Made by a program: the position numbers and the translations under genes. A stretch of DNA of 40,403 bases from an uncultured Verrucomicrobiota bacterium. GTDB taxonomy: Bacteria; Verrucomicrobiota; Verrucomicrobiia; Verrucomicrobiales; Verrucomicrobiaceae. The stretch spans positions 1 to 40,403 of the forward strand of contig CAJCCF010000571.1 of assembly GCA_903960845.1 (NCBI GenBank), read 5' to 3'. Below the pieces are notes generated by a model. It was not told the origin of the DNA, made no database searches, and saw nothing but the letters and a program-made list of their open reading frames with translations. Shown here piece after piece: positions 1 through 9,061 of this stretch. The first letter of the stretch is position 1. Every line of letters begins with the position of its first letter.

Positions 1-1493
1 ACGCCGAGGACGAGGCGGTTCACGATGGGATCGAGATGGCGATGATCCAGATGCACCGTCAGTGTGCCGTCTCGGAATCGGGCCAGCAGATCAGCCATAT
101 CACGAGGCAGTGCCGAAATGAGCCGGTCCCAGTCCCGATAAGCCCGGCGCGCTCGCCGAACGACCTGGCGTGGTGCAAAACGGCGCAGCAGCATGCGCTG
201 GCAGAAGGGCTGGATCAGTTCCGCCAGACTCACGTCGGGACTGAAACGGCGGCTGGTCCCTTCGAGCACGATGATGGTCTTCAAAAGCACGGCAAGAGCA
301 GGCGGCAGCGTGATGTGATAGCGGCGGATAATCTCGATCAATGAACTGAGCGCCGAACCAATATTGATATCACACAGGGGATGGCCCACGAAGTCGGCCA
401 TGAAATCATCCAGATCAGCGCGCAGCCGGCCAGCGGGGCAATCGGGCGGCACGGAGCCGAGCCGCAGAACCTGACCGGTAACCTGTTCCACATCGTTTTC
501 CACGATGCCCAGCAGCAGCGCCTCCACTTCATCACGAAGATCGTCGTCAATCCGGCCCACCTGGCCGCAATCCACCACACCGACCACGTTTCCTGGCAGC
601 AAAAACAGATTCCCGGGGTGAGGATCCGAATGATAGAAGCCATCGCGAAAAACCATTTCCAAATACATGTTCGCGCCCCGCTTGCCGAACTCGGCCAGGT
701 CTTCACCGGATGCTTTCAGCGCCTCTATATCAGTCCCGGGGATGCCATCCAACCGCTCCATGGTCACGATTTGATGCGAGCACAGGTCGGGATAAACGCG
801 CGGGATGCAGACGGTCAGATCGTCCTCAAAGTGCCGCGCAAATTCCTCCAGGTTGCGCTTCTCATAGGTAAAGTCCATCTCGCGCAGCAGCGTGCGCCGC
901 AGCTGCCGGACGATGGCGACCGGCTGGTAGGATCGCACGGTTGCCGACTGGCTCTCGATCAGTTCGGCCAGCAATTGCACGATCTCCAAATCCGTGATGA
1001 CCCGGCTCTCAATGCCGGTGCGCCTAACTTTCACCACAACACGTTCTCCGCTTGGCAAAACCGCGCCATACACCTGCGCGATGGAGGCCGCAGCGATGGG
1101 TGTCTCATCAAATTCGGCAAACAGCCCCTCCAGGGTCGCCCCAAGATCTTTCTCGATGATCGCGCGTGCTGAATCGGTCGATTCTGTCGGCACATTCGAC
1201 TGCAATTCAGAGAGCTCTGCGGTCATTTCCGGGCCGATGAGATCCGCGCGCGTGCTCAGCATTTGCCCCAGCTTGATGAAAGTGGTGCCCAGCTCCGTCA
1301 TCGCCATGCGCACCCGCGCCGCCGTTGTCACCCCAGCCAGGGCCTGGCCGTCGGCGCTGCGCAGCCGGTCATTCAGCCAGGGATAATCCAGGCTGCCGAA
1401 CAAGTCCGCCAAACCATACTTCCCCAGCACTGCAGCGATCTCGCCGAGGCGTTTCGCATGACGTTCCAACCGCGCGATGACATCCAGTTTCAT
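1..1493 (-). CDS. UbiB/ABC1 (AarF) family atypical kinase, 3' end outside window
   Basis: The reverse strand reads open from 1493 to the window edge, so the stop lies beyond base 1 and the ORF track missed it. The translation has ABC1-family features in order: FIKLGQMLSTR (the KxGQ-type N-terminal motif), an AAASIAQVY loop that replaces the usual P-loop, a VVKV lysine strand, the catalytic-loop motif SDPHPGN, and the metal-binding VVDCGQVGRID, where the usual DFG is DCG. This family works in quinone or lipid metabolism at the membrane as an atypical kinase/ATPase; the exact substrate here is unknown. Start ATG at 1493 (MKLDVIARLERH). An in-frame ATG at 1508 follows GGGGA at 7 bases and is an alternative. 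It diverges from proC. Family call is firm, specific role is not. Confidence 0.85.
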   Translation of the reverse strand, partial: MKLDVIARLERHAKRLGEIAAVLGKYGLADLFGSLDYPWLNDRLRSADGQALAGVTTAARVRMAMTELGTTFIKLGQMLSTRADLIGPEMTAELSELQSNVPTESTDSARAIIEKDLGATLEGLFAEFDETPIAAASIAQVYGAVLPSGERVVVKVRRTGIESRVITDLEIVQLLAELIESQSATVRSYQPVAIVRQLRRTLLREMDFTYEKRNLEEFARHFEDDLTVCIPRVYPDLCSHQIVTMERLDGIPGTDIEALKASGEDLAEFGKRGANMYLEMVFRDGFYHSDPHPGNLFLLPGNVVGVVDCGQVGRIDDDLRDEVEALLLGIVENDVEQVTGQVLRLGSVPPDCPAGRLRADLDDFMADFVGHPLCDINIGSALSSLIEIIRRYHITLPPALAVLLKTIIVLEGTSRRFSPDVSLAELIQPFCQRMLLRRFAPRQVVRRARRAYRDWDRLISALPRDMADLLARFRDGTLTVHLDHRHLDPIVNRLVLG

Positions 1494-1613
1494 AGGCGAA
1501 CCATACATAAAACGATCCCCATGTCGAAGGTCACTCTCAGCAAGACTGCGCTCCCGCGACAGGCATGCATCTTTCCTTGCGTCATTCGCATGCTGCCGCC
1601 ACCATCGCCCGTC

Positions 1614-2417
1614 ATGCTCAAACTCGGACTCATCGGCTGCGGAAAAATGGGCGGCGCGCTTCTGCGCGGCGTCGAAAAGGCTCTTGGCAAAAAGGCTCTC
1701 TCTGTCGCGCTCAGCGACGTGGTGCCCGCCGCCGTCGAGGCCTTGGAAAAGAGTCTCACCTGCCCCGTCACCACCGGCACACCCGCCCAGGTCGCCGCGG
1801 CTTCAGATGTCGTGCTGCTTGCCGTTAAACCCGGGGATATGCGCGCGCTCTGCACCTCGCTTTCCAAAGTAAAGGGCAGCCGTTTGTATCTGAGCATCGC
1901 CGCCGGTCTCAAGGTGGCTGATTTGGAGAGCTGGCTCGGCAGCAGGCAGCGTGTTATCCGCTCCATGCCAAACACACCGGCACTCGTCGGCACGGGTGCC
2001 GCTGCTTTCTCGCGCGGCAGTTCCGCCACTGCTGACGACTCGGCACTCGCGAAGAAGATCCTCGGGGCCGTGGGCACTGCCGATGAAGTGTCGGAGAAAC
2101 TGCTGGATGCCGTGACAGGACTCAGTGGCAGCGGGCCGGCTTACATTTACACCGTGATCGAAGCCCTGGCTGATGGCGGCGTGCTCATGGGTCTGCCACG
2201 CGCCACAGCGCTGACGCTTGCCGCTCAAACGGTGGCCGGCGCCGCGCGGATGGTTTTAGAGACCGGCAAACATCCCGCGGCTCTGCGTGATGAAGTCACC
2301 AGCCCCGGCGGCACCACCATCGCCGGCCTTGAACAGCTTGAAGCGTACGGCCTGCGCAATGCCCTCATTCAAGCCGTGCGCACGGCCACGGAGCGCAGCG
2401 TGCAAATGGGCCAGTGA
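1614..2417 (+). CDS. proC: pyrroline-5-carboxylate reductase
   Basis: This enzyme catalyses the last step of proline synthesis, NAD(P)H-dependent reduction of 1-pyrroline-5-carboxylate, in the cytoplasm. The N-terminus LKLGLIGCGKMGGALL is the Rossmann dinucleotide-binding motif. Further on are VLLAVKPGDM, RSMPNTPALVGTGAAA and the C-terminal signature region DAVTGLSGSGPAYIYTVIEAL, followed by LRDEVTSPGGTTIAGL, all diagnostic of ProC. The track ORF begins at 1263, but family alignment places the start at ATG 1614, giving 267 residues, the normal family length. ATG 1590 would add eight residues. No Shine-Dalgarno sequence is seen. It converges on the pseudouridine synthase gene with only five bases between the two stop codons. 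Confidence 0.95.
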   Translation: MLKLGLIGCGKMGGALLRGVEKALGKKALSVALSDVVPAAVEALEKSLTCPVTTGTPAQVAAASDVVLLAVKPGDMRALCTSLSKVKGSRLYLSIAAGLKVADLESWLGSRQRVIRSMPNTPALVGTGAAAFSRGSSATADDSALAKKILGAVGTADEVSEKLLDAVTGLSGSGPAYIYTVIEALADGGVLMGLPRATALTLAAQTVAGAARMVLETGKHPAALRDEVTSPGGTTIAGLEQLEAYGLRNALIQAVRTATERSVQMGQ

Positions 2418-2422
2418 AGCCT

Positions 2423-3103
2423 TCACGGTGGCAGCAAACGCCATTCGCCTTCATCAATCCCATCCAGCGTGTAATCAGCAAACCGTGAGCGGTGCAGGCC
2501 GGTGACATGCCAGCCCTGGCTGGCAAACATGCGGCGCACTTGATGATAGCGGCCTTCCGTGATCGTGAGTGAAGCCGTGAGCGGACTGGTGATCACCAGC
2601 TTCGCCGGCAGGCAGGGTTTCGCCTCGTTTCGCAGCATGATTTCTCCACTGGCAAAGGTGTCCACGAGCCCGGGTTCGAGCTCGTGATCCACCGTGACCT
2701 CATAGACTTTTTCCACCTCGGCACGTGGTGAGGTGAAGCGATGAACCAGCGGCCCGATGTCGGTAACCAGGATCAGGCCGCTGGTGTCTTTGTCGAGCCG
2801 GCCTGCGCTCGTCACGGCAGGATTTCTCATCATCCACCGGTCCGGCAGCAGCTCATAAATCGTCGGCCCCTCTCCATCGGCATGCGTGCAAACATAACCG
2901 ACGGGTTTGTGCAGGATGGCGAGCAGCCCATCGATTGCCTCGAGCGGCTCTCCATCCAGCGTGACCTGATGCGGATCGACCCGCTGATCGGATCGCGCGG
3001 CTACGACACCGGCCACAGAAACCTGGCCGGCTTTCACCACCTCCCTCGCCTCCTGGCGTGAGCAGTAGCCGAGAGAGGAGAGAAGTTGATCGAGACGGCG
3101 CAT
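2423..3103 (-). CDS. RsuA-family rRNA pseudouridine synthase
   Basis: The protein converts a uridine in ribosomal RNA to pseudouridine. It starts with an S4 RNA-binding domain (residues 1-48, MRRLDQLLSSLGYCSRQEAR) and continues with the catalytic domain, which has AILHKPVGYVCTHAD, the active-site motif SAGRLDKDTSGLILVT (catalytic Asp about residue 104) and the C-terminal TEGRYHQVRRMFASQG. Length 226 residues fits RsuA (16S position 516) better than the longer RluB/RluE-type proteins, but the exact target base cannot be proved from sequence. The gene lies head to tail, 8 bases downstream of the TIM-barrel gene on the same strand, and converges on proC. Confidence 0.92.
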   Translation of the reverse strand: MRRLDQLLSSLGYCSRQEAREVVKAGQVSVAGVVAARSDQRVDPHQVTLDGEPLEAIDGLLAILHKPVGYVCTHADGEGPTIYELLPDRWMMRNPAVTSAGRLDKDTSGLILVTDIGPLVHRFTSPRAEVEKVYEVTVDHELEPGLVDTFASGEIMLRNEAKPCLPAKLVITSPLTASLTITEGRYHQVRRMFASQGWHVTGLHRSRFADYTLDGIDEGEWRLLPP

Positions 3104-3111
3104 GGACCCGG

Positions 3112-4080
3112 TTAACCAATCATGGCCTTCAGCTCATCCAGCGCCTGCTTGGTGCGGGCGATTCCTTCCATCTCCGTGTGCTTGTCGCCTTCGTATTCGA
3201 TGCCGATGTGGCCGCTGTAGCCAGCCTTCACGACGATGTCGATGAGACGCTGGAAATCGAGCGTGATCTCACGGCCTTCACGGCGGTCTTCCGTGTAGAA
3301 TTTGCCAGCGCCGGTGTCCCAGTCATAAGCCTTGGCGCTCATGCCTTTCTTCACCCATGGCATGAATTCACGCAGGCCCTTGTAGGGGTTGTAAAGCTCG
3401 CCCTTGATGCGGTCCGTGTAGAAGTTGCCAAAATCGGGAAGGATGCCCACACGCTTGTGATCGGCGGCCTTCATCACGCCGGTGAGCCAGAGGCCGTTGC
3501 TGGAAAGTCCGCCATGATTTTCAACCACGACAAAGAGACCGCGCTTGTCGCCCTCAACACAAAGACGTTGCAGGCCATCGGCAGCGAGTTTCATCTGCTC
3601 GTCATAGCTGAGCTTGGCATCGCTCGCCGCATTCACACGAATGCTGTGGCAGCCCAGCGTGGCGGCGGCATCCAGCCACTTGAGATGATTTTCAATGGTC
3701 TTCGCGCGCTTCGCTTCATCAGGATCTCCCAGATTGCCCTCGCGATCGCACATGATGAGCAGGCCCTCCACGCCCTCTCCATCCTGACGTTTTTTCATTT
3801 CGCCGAGGTAGGCGGCGTCCGTGGCCTTGTCGAAGAACATCTGATTCACATACTCCACGCCTTCGATGCCCAAACCGCGCGCGGTTTTGGCAAAATCAAG
3901 ATGATCGAGCGGCTCGGCGCCGGCCTTCTTGAACAAACGTTTGTTAAGCGACCATTCGGCCAGTGAGATTTTGAAGGGCTCCTTCTTCCCGGCCGCGCGC
4001 GATACTCCGGTGAGGGAGGCGGCAAAGGCGGTGGTCGCAAGCTGGAGAAAGTGACGGCGTGTGGGTGCGGTGGTGGTCAT
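3112..4080 (-). CDS. Tat-exported sugar phosphate isomerase/epimerase-like TIM-barrel protein
   Basis: The protein belongs to the xylose-isomerase-like TIM-barrel family (AP endonuclease 2 fold), which includes many exported sugar isomerase/epimerase-like proteins in Verrucomicrobia and Planctomycetes. The N-terminus TRRHFLQLATTAFAASLTG is a twin-arginine signal. After it come ISLAEWSLNKRLF, EGVEYVNQMF, SIRVNAAS, VVVENHGGLSS, ILPDFGNFY and HIGIEYEGD, the beta-strand ends that usually supply Glu, His and Asp metal ligands. The track ORF starts at 4140, but ATG 4080 puts the Tat signal at the true N-terminus (322 residues). The substrate is unknown; periplasmic sugar metabolism is the likely setting. 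A FucI-like gene lies just upstream on the same strand. Confidence 0.8.
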   Translation of the reverse strand: MTTTAPTRRHFLQLATTAFAASLTGVSRAAGKKEPFKISLAEWSLNKRLFKKAGAEPLDHLDFAKTARGLGIEGVEYVNQMFFDKATDAAYLGEMKKRQDGEGVEGLLIMCDREGNLGDPDEAKRAKTIENHLKWLDAAATLGCHSIRVNAASDAKLSYDEQMKLAADGLQRLCVEGDKRGLFVVVENHGGLSSNGLWLTGVMKAADHKRVGILPDFGNFYTDRIKGELYNPYKGLREFMPWVKKGMSAKAYDWDTGAGKFYTEDRREGREITLDFQRLIDIVVKAGYSGHIGIEYEGDKHTEMEGIARTKQALDELKAMIG

Positions 4081-4149
4081 GGATGAGTGGCACACTCTGT
4101 CATCGTCTCCACTGTCACTGCAAGCGCCGGCTGCAGGCATTTCTTGCGA

Positions 4150-5760
4150 TCATGCCAGCCTCACCTCTCCGCAAAGTGAGACATGGATGCCCAGTTCGCT
4201 CATCGCCGCTGCTTTGATGCGGGCGGCGCGGTGGGCTTGTTTTTCGTTGGGGCAGTAAACAACCTGAATGTGATTCGACTTGTGACGGGCCATCATCTGG
4301 TCGCGTGACACGCCTTTCAGCACGGTGTGCATGATGGGCCACTGCGCGGTGGTTTCCTGCCAGCGGCGCTGGGTCTCCTGCACAGGCAGTTTCACCACTT
4401 CCGCCACGCCGATGTCGCAGTGCAGCGCGCCGTCCATCACGAAGACGCGGCTCCAGACAATGTGACCCGGCTTGCTGATGCCCTTCAGCGTGCCGCCACC
4501 GAGGCGAAAATACATGGCTGGTTGACGCTCGCTGCTGGCACCTTTCCACCCGCCAATGAAATGGGCAGGCGGGGCGGCACCACTGATGAGGAGCACCCAC
4601 ACATAGTCTTTGGCAAACATCGCTCCCCAACGGAGATCATGCAGCGTGTTCTCGGGTGCGAAGCCGAGCTCACGCCAGAGTCGATAGGTGATCAGGCCGT
4701 CGAGCCCGGCGCATTCATCGACTTCATTGAAGTGAGGCAGGGCTTCACCTTCAAACAAAACGCGTCGGCCATCGGCGCTGCGCACAGGCGGGCGATCAGC
4801 ATTGTTGAGCATGCCTTCCACGAGATCACTCGCGGGTGTCAGATCCTTCAGACCCTGCTGATACTGGATGCCGATGGCATCACAGCCAAATTCATCGGCG
4901 AGCCGGACGGCGGCGATGTACATCTTACTTTGCAGGAGAACCTGCGGCCCGGTCAGTTCGGTCGATTCATCGCTGCCCAGTTTCATTTGCAGGCCTTTGC
5001 GCTTCAGCCAGGCAACGACTTCCGCAGCTTCGTCATCGCCGACCTGTTGCATGGTGGCGTAGAGCGTCGACTGACTGAGGCGTTCCTTGAAGCAGCCGGT
5101 GGCGTGCAGAAGCTCGTCGGGAATGATGGCATTGAACATGCCCATGCAGCCTTCATCGAACACGCCAAGAATGGCTTTGTGCCGGCGAAATCTGCGGGCG
5201 AACTGACGACCGGTCTGCTCGTCATCGGCAGGCAGTTTCAACAGCCCGAGATCGCGCACGTGGGATTGATCATGCGTGACGGTGCCGGTGCTCAGCCACT
5301 CATGCAGACCCGCTTTGAAAAAGCTGTCCGTGAAGGTTTCACTCCAGAGCGTGGAGTAGCGCACCCCTGCTTTGGTGAGGGACGCATTGAGGTTTAACAG
5401 GCCGACGAGGCCCGGCCATTGACCGCTCCAGTTCGCCACGGTGAGAATCGGGCCGCGATGGGTGATCAGCCCGGCAAGAACATGATGCGAGTACTGCCAC
5501 ACCGCCTCCGCCACGATCAGCGGTGCGTCGGGATCAATGTCGCGAAAGACCTCGATGCCCTCCCGCTGGCTGGCGATGAAGCCGTGTCTCTTTTTGGGTT
5601 CGTAAGGGTGCGCACGCTGAATCGTCCAACCCTCCGCTTTCAGCGCTTTGGCGAGTGCCTCCTCCATGGCCTTCTGGGCGGGCCAGCAGGTTTGATTGGC
5701 AGCGAGACGCAGATCGCCACTGGCGACAAGCTGAACGGTTTTGGCGGAGCGATTGGACAT
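4150..5760 (-). CDS. L-fucose isomerase-like protein
   Basis: The cytoplasmic protein of about 536 residues resembles the FucI/AraA ketol-isomerase superfamily. The N-terminal half has [46 protein letters not shown] and a later [18 protein letters not shown], comparable to the N-terminal and middle domains of fucose isomerase, where Glu and Asp bind Mn2+. The C-terminal half has [13 protein letters not shown] and [11 protein letters not shown]. The family is well represented in Verrucomicrobia and Planctomycetes but the substrate is usually unassigned, so I give no gene symbol. The track begins at GTG 5766; I prefer ATG 5760 (MSNRSAKT). It lies 69 bases upstream of the TIM-barrel gene on the same strand, suggesting a shared sugar pathway (inference). 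Confidence 0.6.
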   Translation of the reverse strand: MSNRSAKTVQLVASGDLRLAANQTCWPAQKAMEEALAKALKAEGWTIQRAHPYEPKKRHGFIASQREGIEVFRDIDPDAPLIVAEAVWQYSHHVLAGLITHRGPILTVANWSGQWPGLVGLLNLNASLTKAGVRYSTLWSETFTDSFFKAGLHEWLSTGTVTHDQSHVRDLGLLKLPADDEQTGRQFARRFRRHKAILGVFDEGCMGMFNAIIPDELLHATGCFKERLSQSTLYATMQQVGDDEAAEVVAWLKRKGLQMKLGSDESTELTGPQVLLQSKMYIAAVRLADEFGCDAIGIQYQQGLKDLTPASDLVEGMLNNADRPPVRSADGRRVLFEGEALPHFNEVDECAGLDGLITYRLWRELGFAPENTLHDLRWGAMFAKDYVWVLLISGAAPPAHFIGGWKGASSERQPAMYFRLGGGTLKGISKPGHIVWSRVFVMDGALHCDIGVAEVVKLPVQETQRRWQETTAQWPIMHTVLKGVSRDQMMARHKSNHIQVVYCPNEKQAHRAARIKAAAMSELGIHVSLCGEVRLA

Positions 5761-5848
5761 GCACACGCATCATGGCCCGGCATGGCCCGAAAACACAAGC
5801 TGGCGCCGATGCCCATCCTTGGTGCCTGCTTGACGATCTTTGACCAGC

Positions 5849-7081
5849 CTATCTGCCCTGCCGCGCCGCAGCCTCACGCAGCTTGTCCTTCTTGCTCTTG
5901 CGTCGGCCCTTGATGCCACCCGTGCTTGGGGAGGGCGGCGGAACCAGATCGACTGGCTCGAATCCTTGAATCTGCTCACGCGTGATGGCCAGATGATTGC
6001 GCTTCTCGATGAGGCAAAAATGCGCGTGTGATTCAGCCGTGACGAAGCTGACGGCAAGACCGGACTCGCCGGCGCGGCCTGTGCGGCCGATGCGGTGCGT
6101 GTAATCCACGGCGGAGCGCGGCAGATCGTAATTCAGCACCACAGGCAGCTGAGCAATGTCCAGCCCACGCCCTGCGAGATCCGTGGCCACGAGCACATGA
6201 ATGTGCGAGTCCTTGAAGTCCGCCAATGCCTCACTGCGCGCGCCCTGGCTCAGCTCGCCATGGAAGGCCACCGCGCTGATGCCGCCCCGGCGCAGCTTAT
6301 CAGCGACATGCTCGGCCGTGTATTGTTTGGCCACAAAGACCAGCACCCGCTTCCAGCCCTCCGTCTTGATCAGATGGCGCAGCAGCGGCGTGCGCTGTGC
6401 CGTGTCCACCTCGATCGCGCGCTGCTCGATGACCGGCATATCCGCGGGTTCGCTCACGATCTCGACCAGCACCGGCTCGTGCAGCAGCCCCTTGGCCAGT
6501 GCCTGAACCGGCTCAGGGAACGTGGCCGAGAATAACAAATTTTGTCTCTTCTTTGGCAGCAGCGCAAGCACGCGCGCCAGTTCGTCCGCAAAGCCCAGAT
6601 CCAGCAGCCGGTCTGCCTCGTCCAGCACCAGCGAAGCCACATGCGGGAGATGCAGCGCATTTTGATCCACCAGATCCAGCAGCCGGCCCGGCGTCGCGAT
6701 CACAAAGTCGGCGCCGCCACGCAATGCCATCATCTGCGGGTTGATCGAGACACCGCCAAACGCGCTCACCACCTTGATCCGCTCAGGCAGATGAACCGAG
6801 CAGCGCAGCACCGTTTCCGTCACCTGCGCCGCCAGCTCGCGCGTGGGGACAAGGATCAGGGTGTGAACGCGGCGCGGCTTATCAAGCCGGGTCGCGAGCC
6901 AGCGCTGCAGCAGTGGCAGCACAAACGCCATCGTCTTCCCCGAGCCCGTCTGCGCCGTGGCAAGCACATCGCCACCCTTCAGCACTGCGGGAATGGCCGC
7001 CGCCTGCACAGGCGTGGGAGAAAGATATTGGCTGACGGCGCTCACAAGCGGAGCGGAAAGACCGAGGGATGAAAAGGGCAT
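5849..7081 (-). CDS. DEAD-box ATP-dependent RNA helicase, RhlE-like
   Basis: The protein unwinds RNA duplexes using ATP. All helicase motifs are visible in order: Q-motif region SPTPVQAAAIP, motif I AQTGSGKT, Ia PTRELA, GG, Ib TPGRLLDLV, II DEAD (VLDEADRLLDLGF), III SAT, IV VLVFV, V VATDLAGRGLDIAQ and VI HRIGRTGRAG. The length, 410 residues with a short basic tail KGRRKSKKDKLREAAARQ, fits RhlE-type helicases used in ribosome maturation or RNA decay. It is one of the few genes here with a good ribosome binding site, AGGAG five bases before the ATG. It diverges from the DUF1080 gene. Confidence 0.95.
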   Translation of the reverse strand: MPFSSLGLSAPLVSAVSQYLSPTPVQAAAIPAVLKGGDVLATAQTGSGKTMAFVLPLLQRWLATRLDKPRRVHTLILVPTRELAAQVTETVLRCSVHLPERIKVVSAFGGVSINPQMMALRGGADFVIATPGRLLDLVDQNALHLPHVASLVLDEADRLLDLGFADELARVLALLPKKRQNLLFSATFPEPVQALAKGLLHEPVLVEIVSEPADMPVIEQRAIEVDTAQRTPLLRHLIKTEGWKRVLVFVAKQYTAEHVADKLRRGGISAVAFHGELSQGARSEALADFKDSHIHVLVATDLAGRGLDIAQLPVVLNYDLPRSAVDYTHRIGRTGRAGESGLAVSFVTAESHAHFCLIEKRNHLAITREQIQGFEPVDLVPPPSPSTGGIKGRRKSKKDKLREAAARQGR

Positions 7082-7156
7082 GGCTCTCCTATAAACCCTA
7101 TCGCGACTGCATAAAACTTGGAATCTCCCATCACCCCGACACGTTTGAACTTTCCC

Positions 7157-7795
7157 ATGAAATTCGCAGCCCTACTCGCCCTCAGCGCCACGCTCTCCTT
7201 TGCCGCCGACCACCCCGACACCACCGGCTGGAAAGACCTCTTCGCCACCGACCTGTCAAACGCCGTCAGTCCCGGCAGCTGGGCCTTCACCCATGGAGAA
7301 CTCGTCGCCAAAGACCACGACACCCTTTGGACCAGGGACTCGTATGGCGACGTCATCCTCGATCTGGAATTCAAGGTCGCCAAGGAATCCAACAGCGGGG
7401 TCTTCCTCCGCTCCGGCGATATCAAGAACGTCCTCTCAGCCCTCGAAATCCAAGTCCACGACAGTGCCGATGGCAGCAAATACGGGATGGTCGCCGCGAT
7501 TTATGACGCCATGCCGCCCACCAAAAAAATGGCCAAACCCGTCGGCGAGTGGAACCACTTCACCATCACCTGCCAGGGCAGCAAAGTCAGTGTCCTTTTC
7601 AATGGCGAACTCGTCATTGATGCCGATCTCAACAACTGGCCCGATGCCAAAAAGAACCCCGATGGCACGCCCAACAAATTCTCCGTCGCCCTCAAAGATT
7701 TCGCACGCAGCGGACCCATCGGCTTTCAGGGACTTCATGGGAAAGCGCAGGCTCCGGTGTGGTATCGGAATGTGAAAATCAAGGTGCTGAAATAG
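7157..7795 (+). CDS. exported DUF1080 (3-keto-disaccharide hydrolase-type) protein
   Basis: The 212-residue protein begins with the signal peptide MKFAALLALSATLSFAA and then a single DUF1080 domain (PF06439, a concanavalin-like fold). Visible features are GWKDLFATDLSN, DVILDLEFKV, NSGVFLRSGD, ALEIQVHDS, GEWNHFTITCQGSKVSVLFNGE, GPIGFQGLHG and a closing VWYRNVKIKVL. Domains of this kind are abundant in Planctomycetes and Verrucomicrobia, and some hydrolyse 3-keto sugars. The precise substrate cannot be read from sequence. The track start at 7118 is too early because the signal peptide starts at ATG 7157. It is followed after 2 bases by the phosphatase-like gene, so the two are probably one transcript. 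Confidence 0.85.
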   Translation: MKFAALLALSATLSFAADHPDTTGWKDLFATDLSNAVSPGSWAFTHGELVAKDHDTLWTRDSYGDVILDLEFKVAKESNSGVFLRSGDIKNVLSALEIQVHDSADGSKYGMVAAIYDAMPPTKKMAKPVGEWNHFTITCQGSKVSVLFNGELVIDADLNNWPDAKKNPDGTPNKFSVALKDFARSGPIGFQGLHGKAQAPVWYRNVKIKVLK

Positions 7796-7797
7796 GA

Positions 7798-8931
7798 ATG
7801 CTCCGCTCCTTCCTCCCGCTCGTCATCGCCACCACCGCCTTCGCCGCGCCCATCGAGCGCCTCTGGCTCACGCATGCGACAAACGATCCCTCCAGGATCG
7901 TCATCAACTGGGAAACGGACAAACCTGCCGGTTCCGTGGTCGAGTACGACACGAGCCCTGCACTGACCAGGCGCCTAACCTCGAATGACCAAGTCACCCT
8001 GCACCACGTCGAGATTCCGCTCGAGCAGCGTGACGTGCTGTATCACTACCGCGTGCGCAGCGGCGATGACGCATCCGCCATCGCCACCTTCAAAGGTTAC
8101 CCGGGCAAAGACCTCCGCATCGCCATTGTCGGCGACTGGGGTTATGCGATGGGAAAAGACGTGAGCGCCATCCTCAAAGACGATGTGCATCTGCTGCTCA
8201 CCGCCGGTGACAACGTGGCCAGCCTGCATGAGAAGGGCAAGGAAGGCACCCAAGCCTTCAGCGCCCTCATCGACGCGAACCGCGACCTCTTTCGCAGCAC
8301 ACCCCTGATGCCCATTCTCGGCAACCATGACCGCGAGATCAGCCCGCGCGGCCCGAAGCCACCGGCACACGCTGTTTATGACATCGAAGCCACGGCCTAC
8401 CGCGAGTTCTTCGCACTGCCCGGCGACGAATGGAAATGGCATTTCGATCTCCCTGGATTCGACCTGCGCCTCATCGCGCTGGACCTCAATCACATCCAGG
8501 ATTTCGGCACCACCTGGCAGACGTGCCACGTCTGGCAGACGGATTCACCGCAATTCCAATGGTTCACGGAAACGATGGCCTCCTCAACAAACAGCTTTGT
8601 GCTCACGTTGATGAACGAAAAGCAAACGCAGGTCCTGGGTCTAACCAAAGGCGCATGGCATGAATCCTTTCGCAAGGGCAGCGCGCTCATCACTGGTTTC
8701 GGTTACTTCGCCGACCGCGCCGAGCTCACCGGCGGCATCCCGTATTTCAACACCTGCCTGAAAGGCGACGGCGATCTCTACAAAGACCCGCAATCCAAAT
8801 TCCATGCCCGGGAAGACAATTACCTCCTCCTCACCCTCACGGCAGGCGCGCAGACCATGAAGATCCAATTCAAGAACCTCCGCGGCGAGGTGCTGGACAC
8901 GCGGGAGATCACGAAGAGGGAAACGAAGTAA
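7798..8931 (+). CDS. exported metallophosphatase-like (purple acid phosphatase-type) protein with altered metal site
   Basis: The 377-residue protein has a signal peptide (MLRSFLPLVIATTAFAA), an N-terminal fibronectin-like domain (residues about 18-100, with NDPSRIVINWETD and VLYHYRVRSGDD) and a calcineurin-like phosphoesterase domain. Three of the expected metal motifs are present: IVGDWGY, LTAGDNV and ILGNHDRE. The two C-terminal histidine motifs of purple acid phosphatases (VxxH and GHxH) are not visible: the corresponding stretches read VLTLMNEKQ and ITGFGYFADR. It may be a diverged or non-canonical enzyme, or not hydrolytic. The start is ATG 7798, two bases after the DUF1080 stop. A near repeat of its last codons lies just downstream. 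Confidence 0.75.
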   Translation: MLRSFLPLVIATTAFAAPIERLWLTHATNDPSRIVINWETDKPAGSVVEYDTSPALTRRLTSNDQVTLHHVEIPLEQRDVLYHYRVRSGDDASAIATFKGYPGKDLRIAIVGDWGYAMGKDVSAILKDDVHLLLTAGDNVASLHEKGKEGTQAFSALIDANRDLFRSTPLMPILGNHDREISPRGPKPPAHAVYDIEATAYREFFALPGDEWKWHFDLPGFDLRLIALDLNHIQDFGTTWQTCHVWQTDSPQFQWFTETMASSTNSFVLTLMNEKQTQVLGLTKGAWHESFRKGSALITGFGYFADRAELTGGIPYFNTCLKGDGDLYKDPQSKFHAREDNYLLLTLTAGAQTMKIQFKNLRGEVLDTREITKRETK

Positions 8932-8979
8932 CCGTCCTGCCCGCAGAGGATGAAAGCGGTGCGGAAAACGAAATAACCG
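8921..8979 (+). repeat. short direct repeat over the phosphatase stop codon
   Basis: AAACGAAGTAACCG at 8921-8934 recurs as AAACGAAATAACCG at 8966-8979, with one mismatch and an offset of 45 bases. The first copy contains the stop codon of the metallophosphatase-like gene. This looks like a small local duplication. Confidence 0.5.
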
Positions 8980-9061
8980 GCCTTCTGCGGTTGCTGCCCC
9001 TTCCCTGTCACGTCTTCACGTCAGTTGCAGTCCATCCGACAGCGGGAATGGTCAGGGCTGT

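Noticed and set aside
381-1172. 263-codon + strand ORF at the start of the window
   Set aside because: It is the antisense shadow of the UbiB-like gene, which reads open to the window edge and shows all ABC1 motifs.
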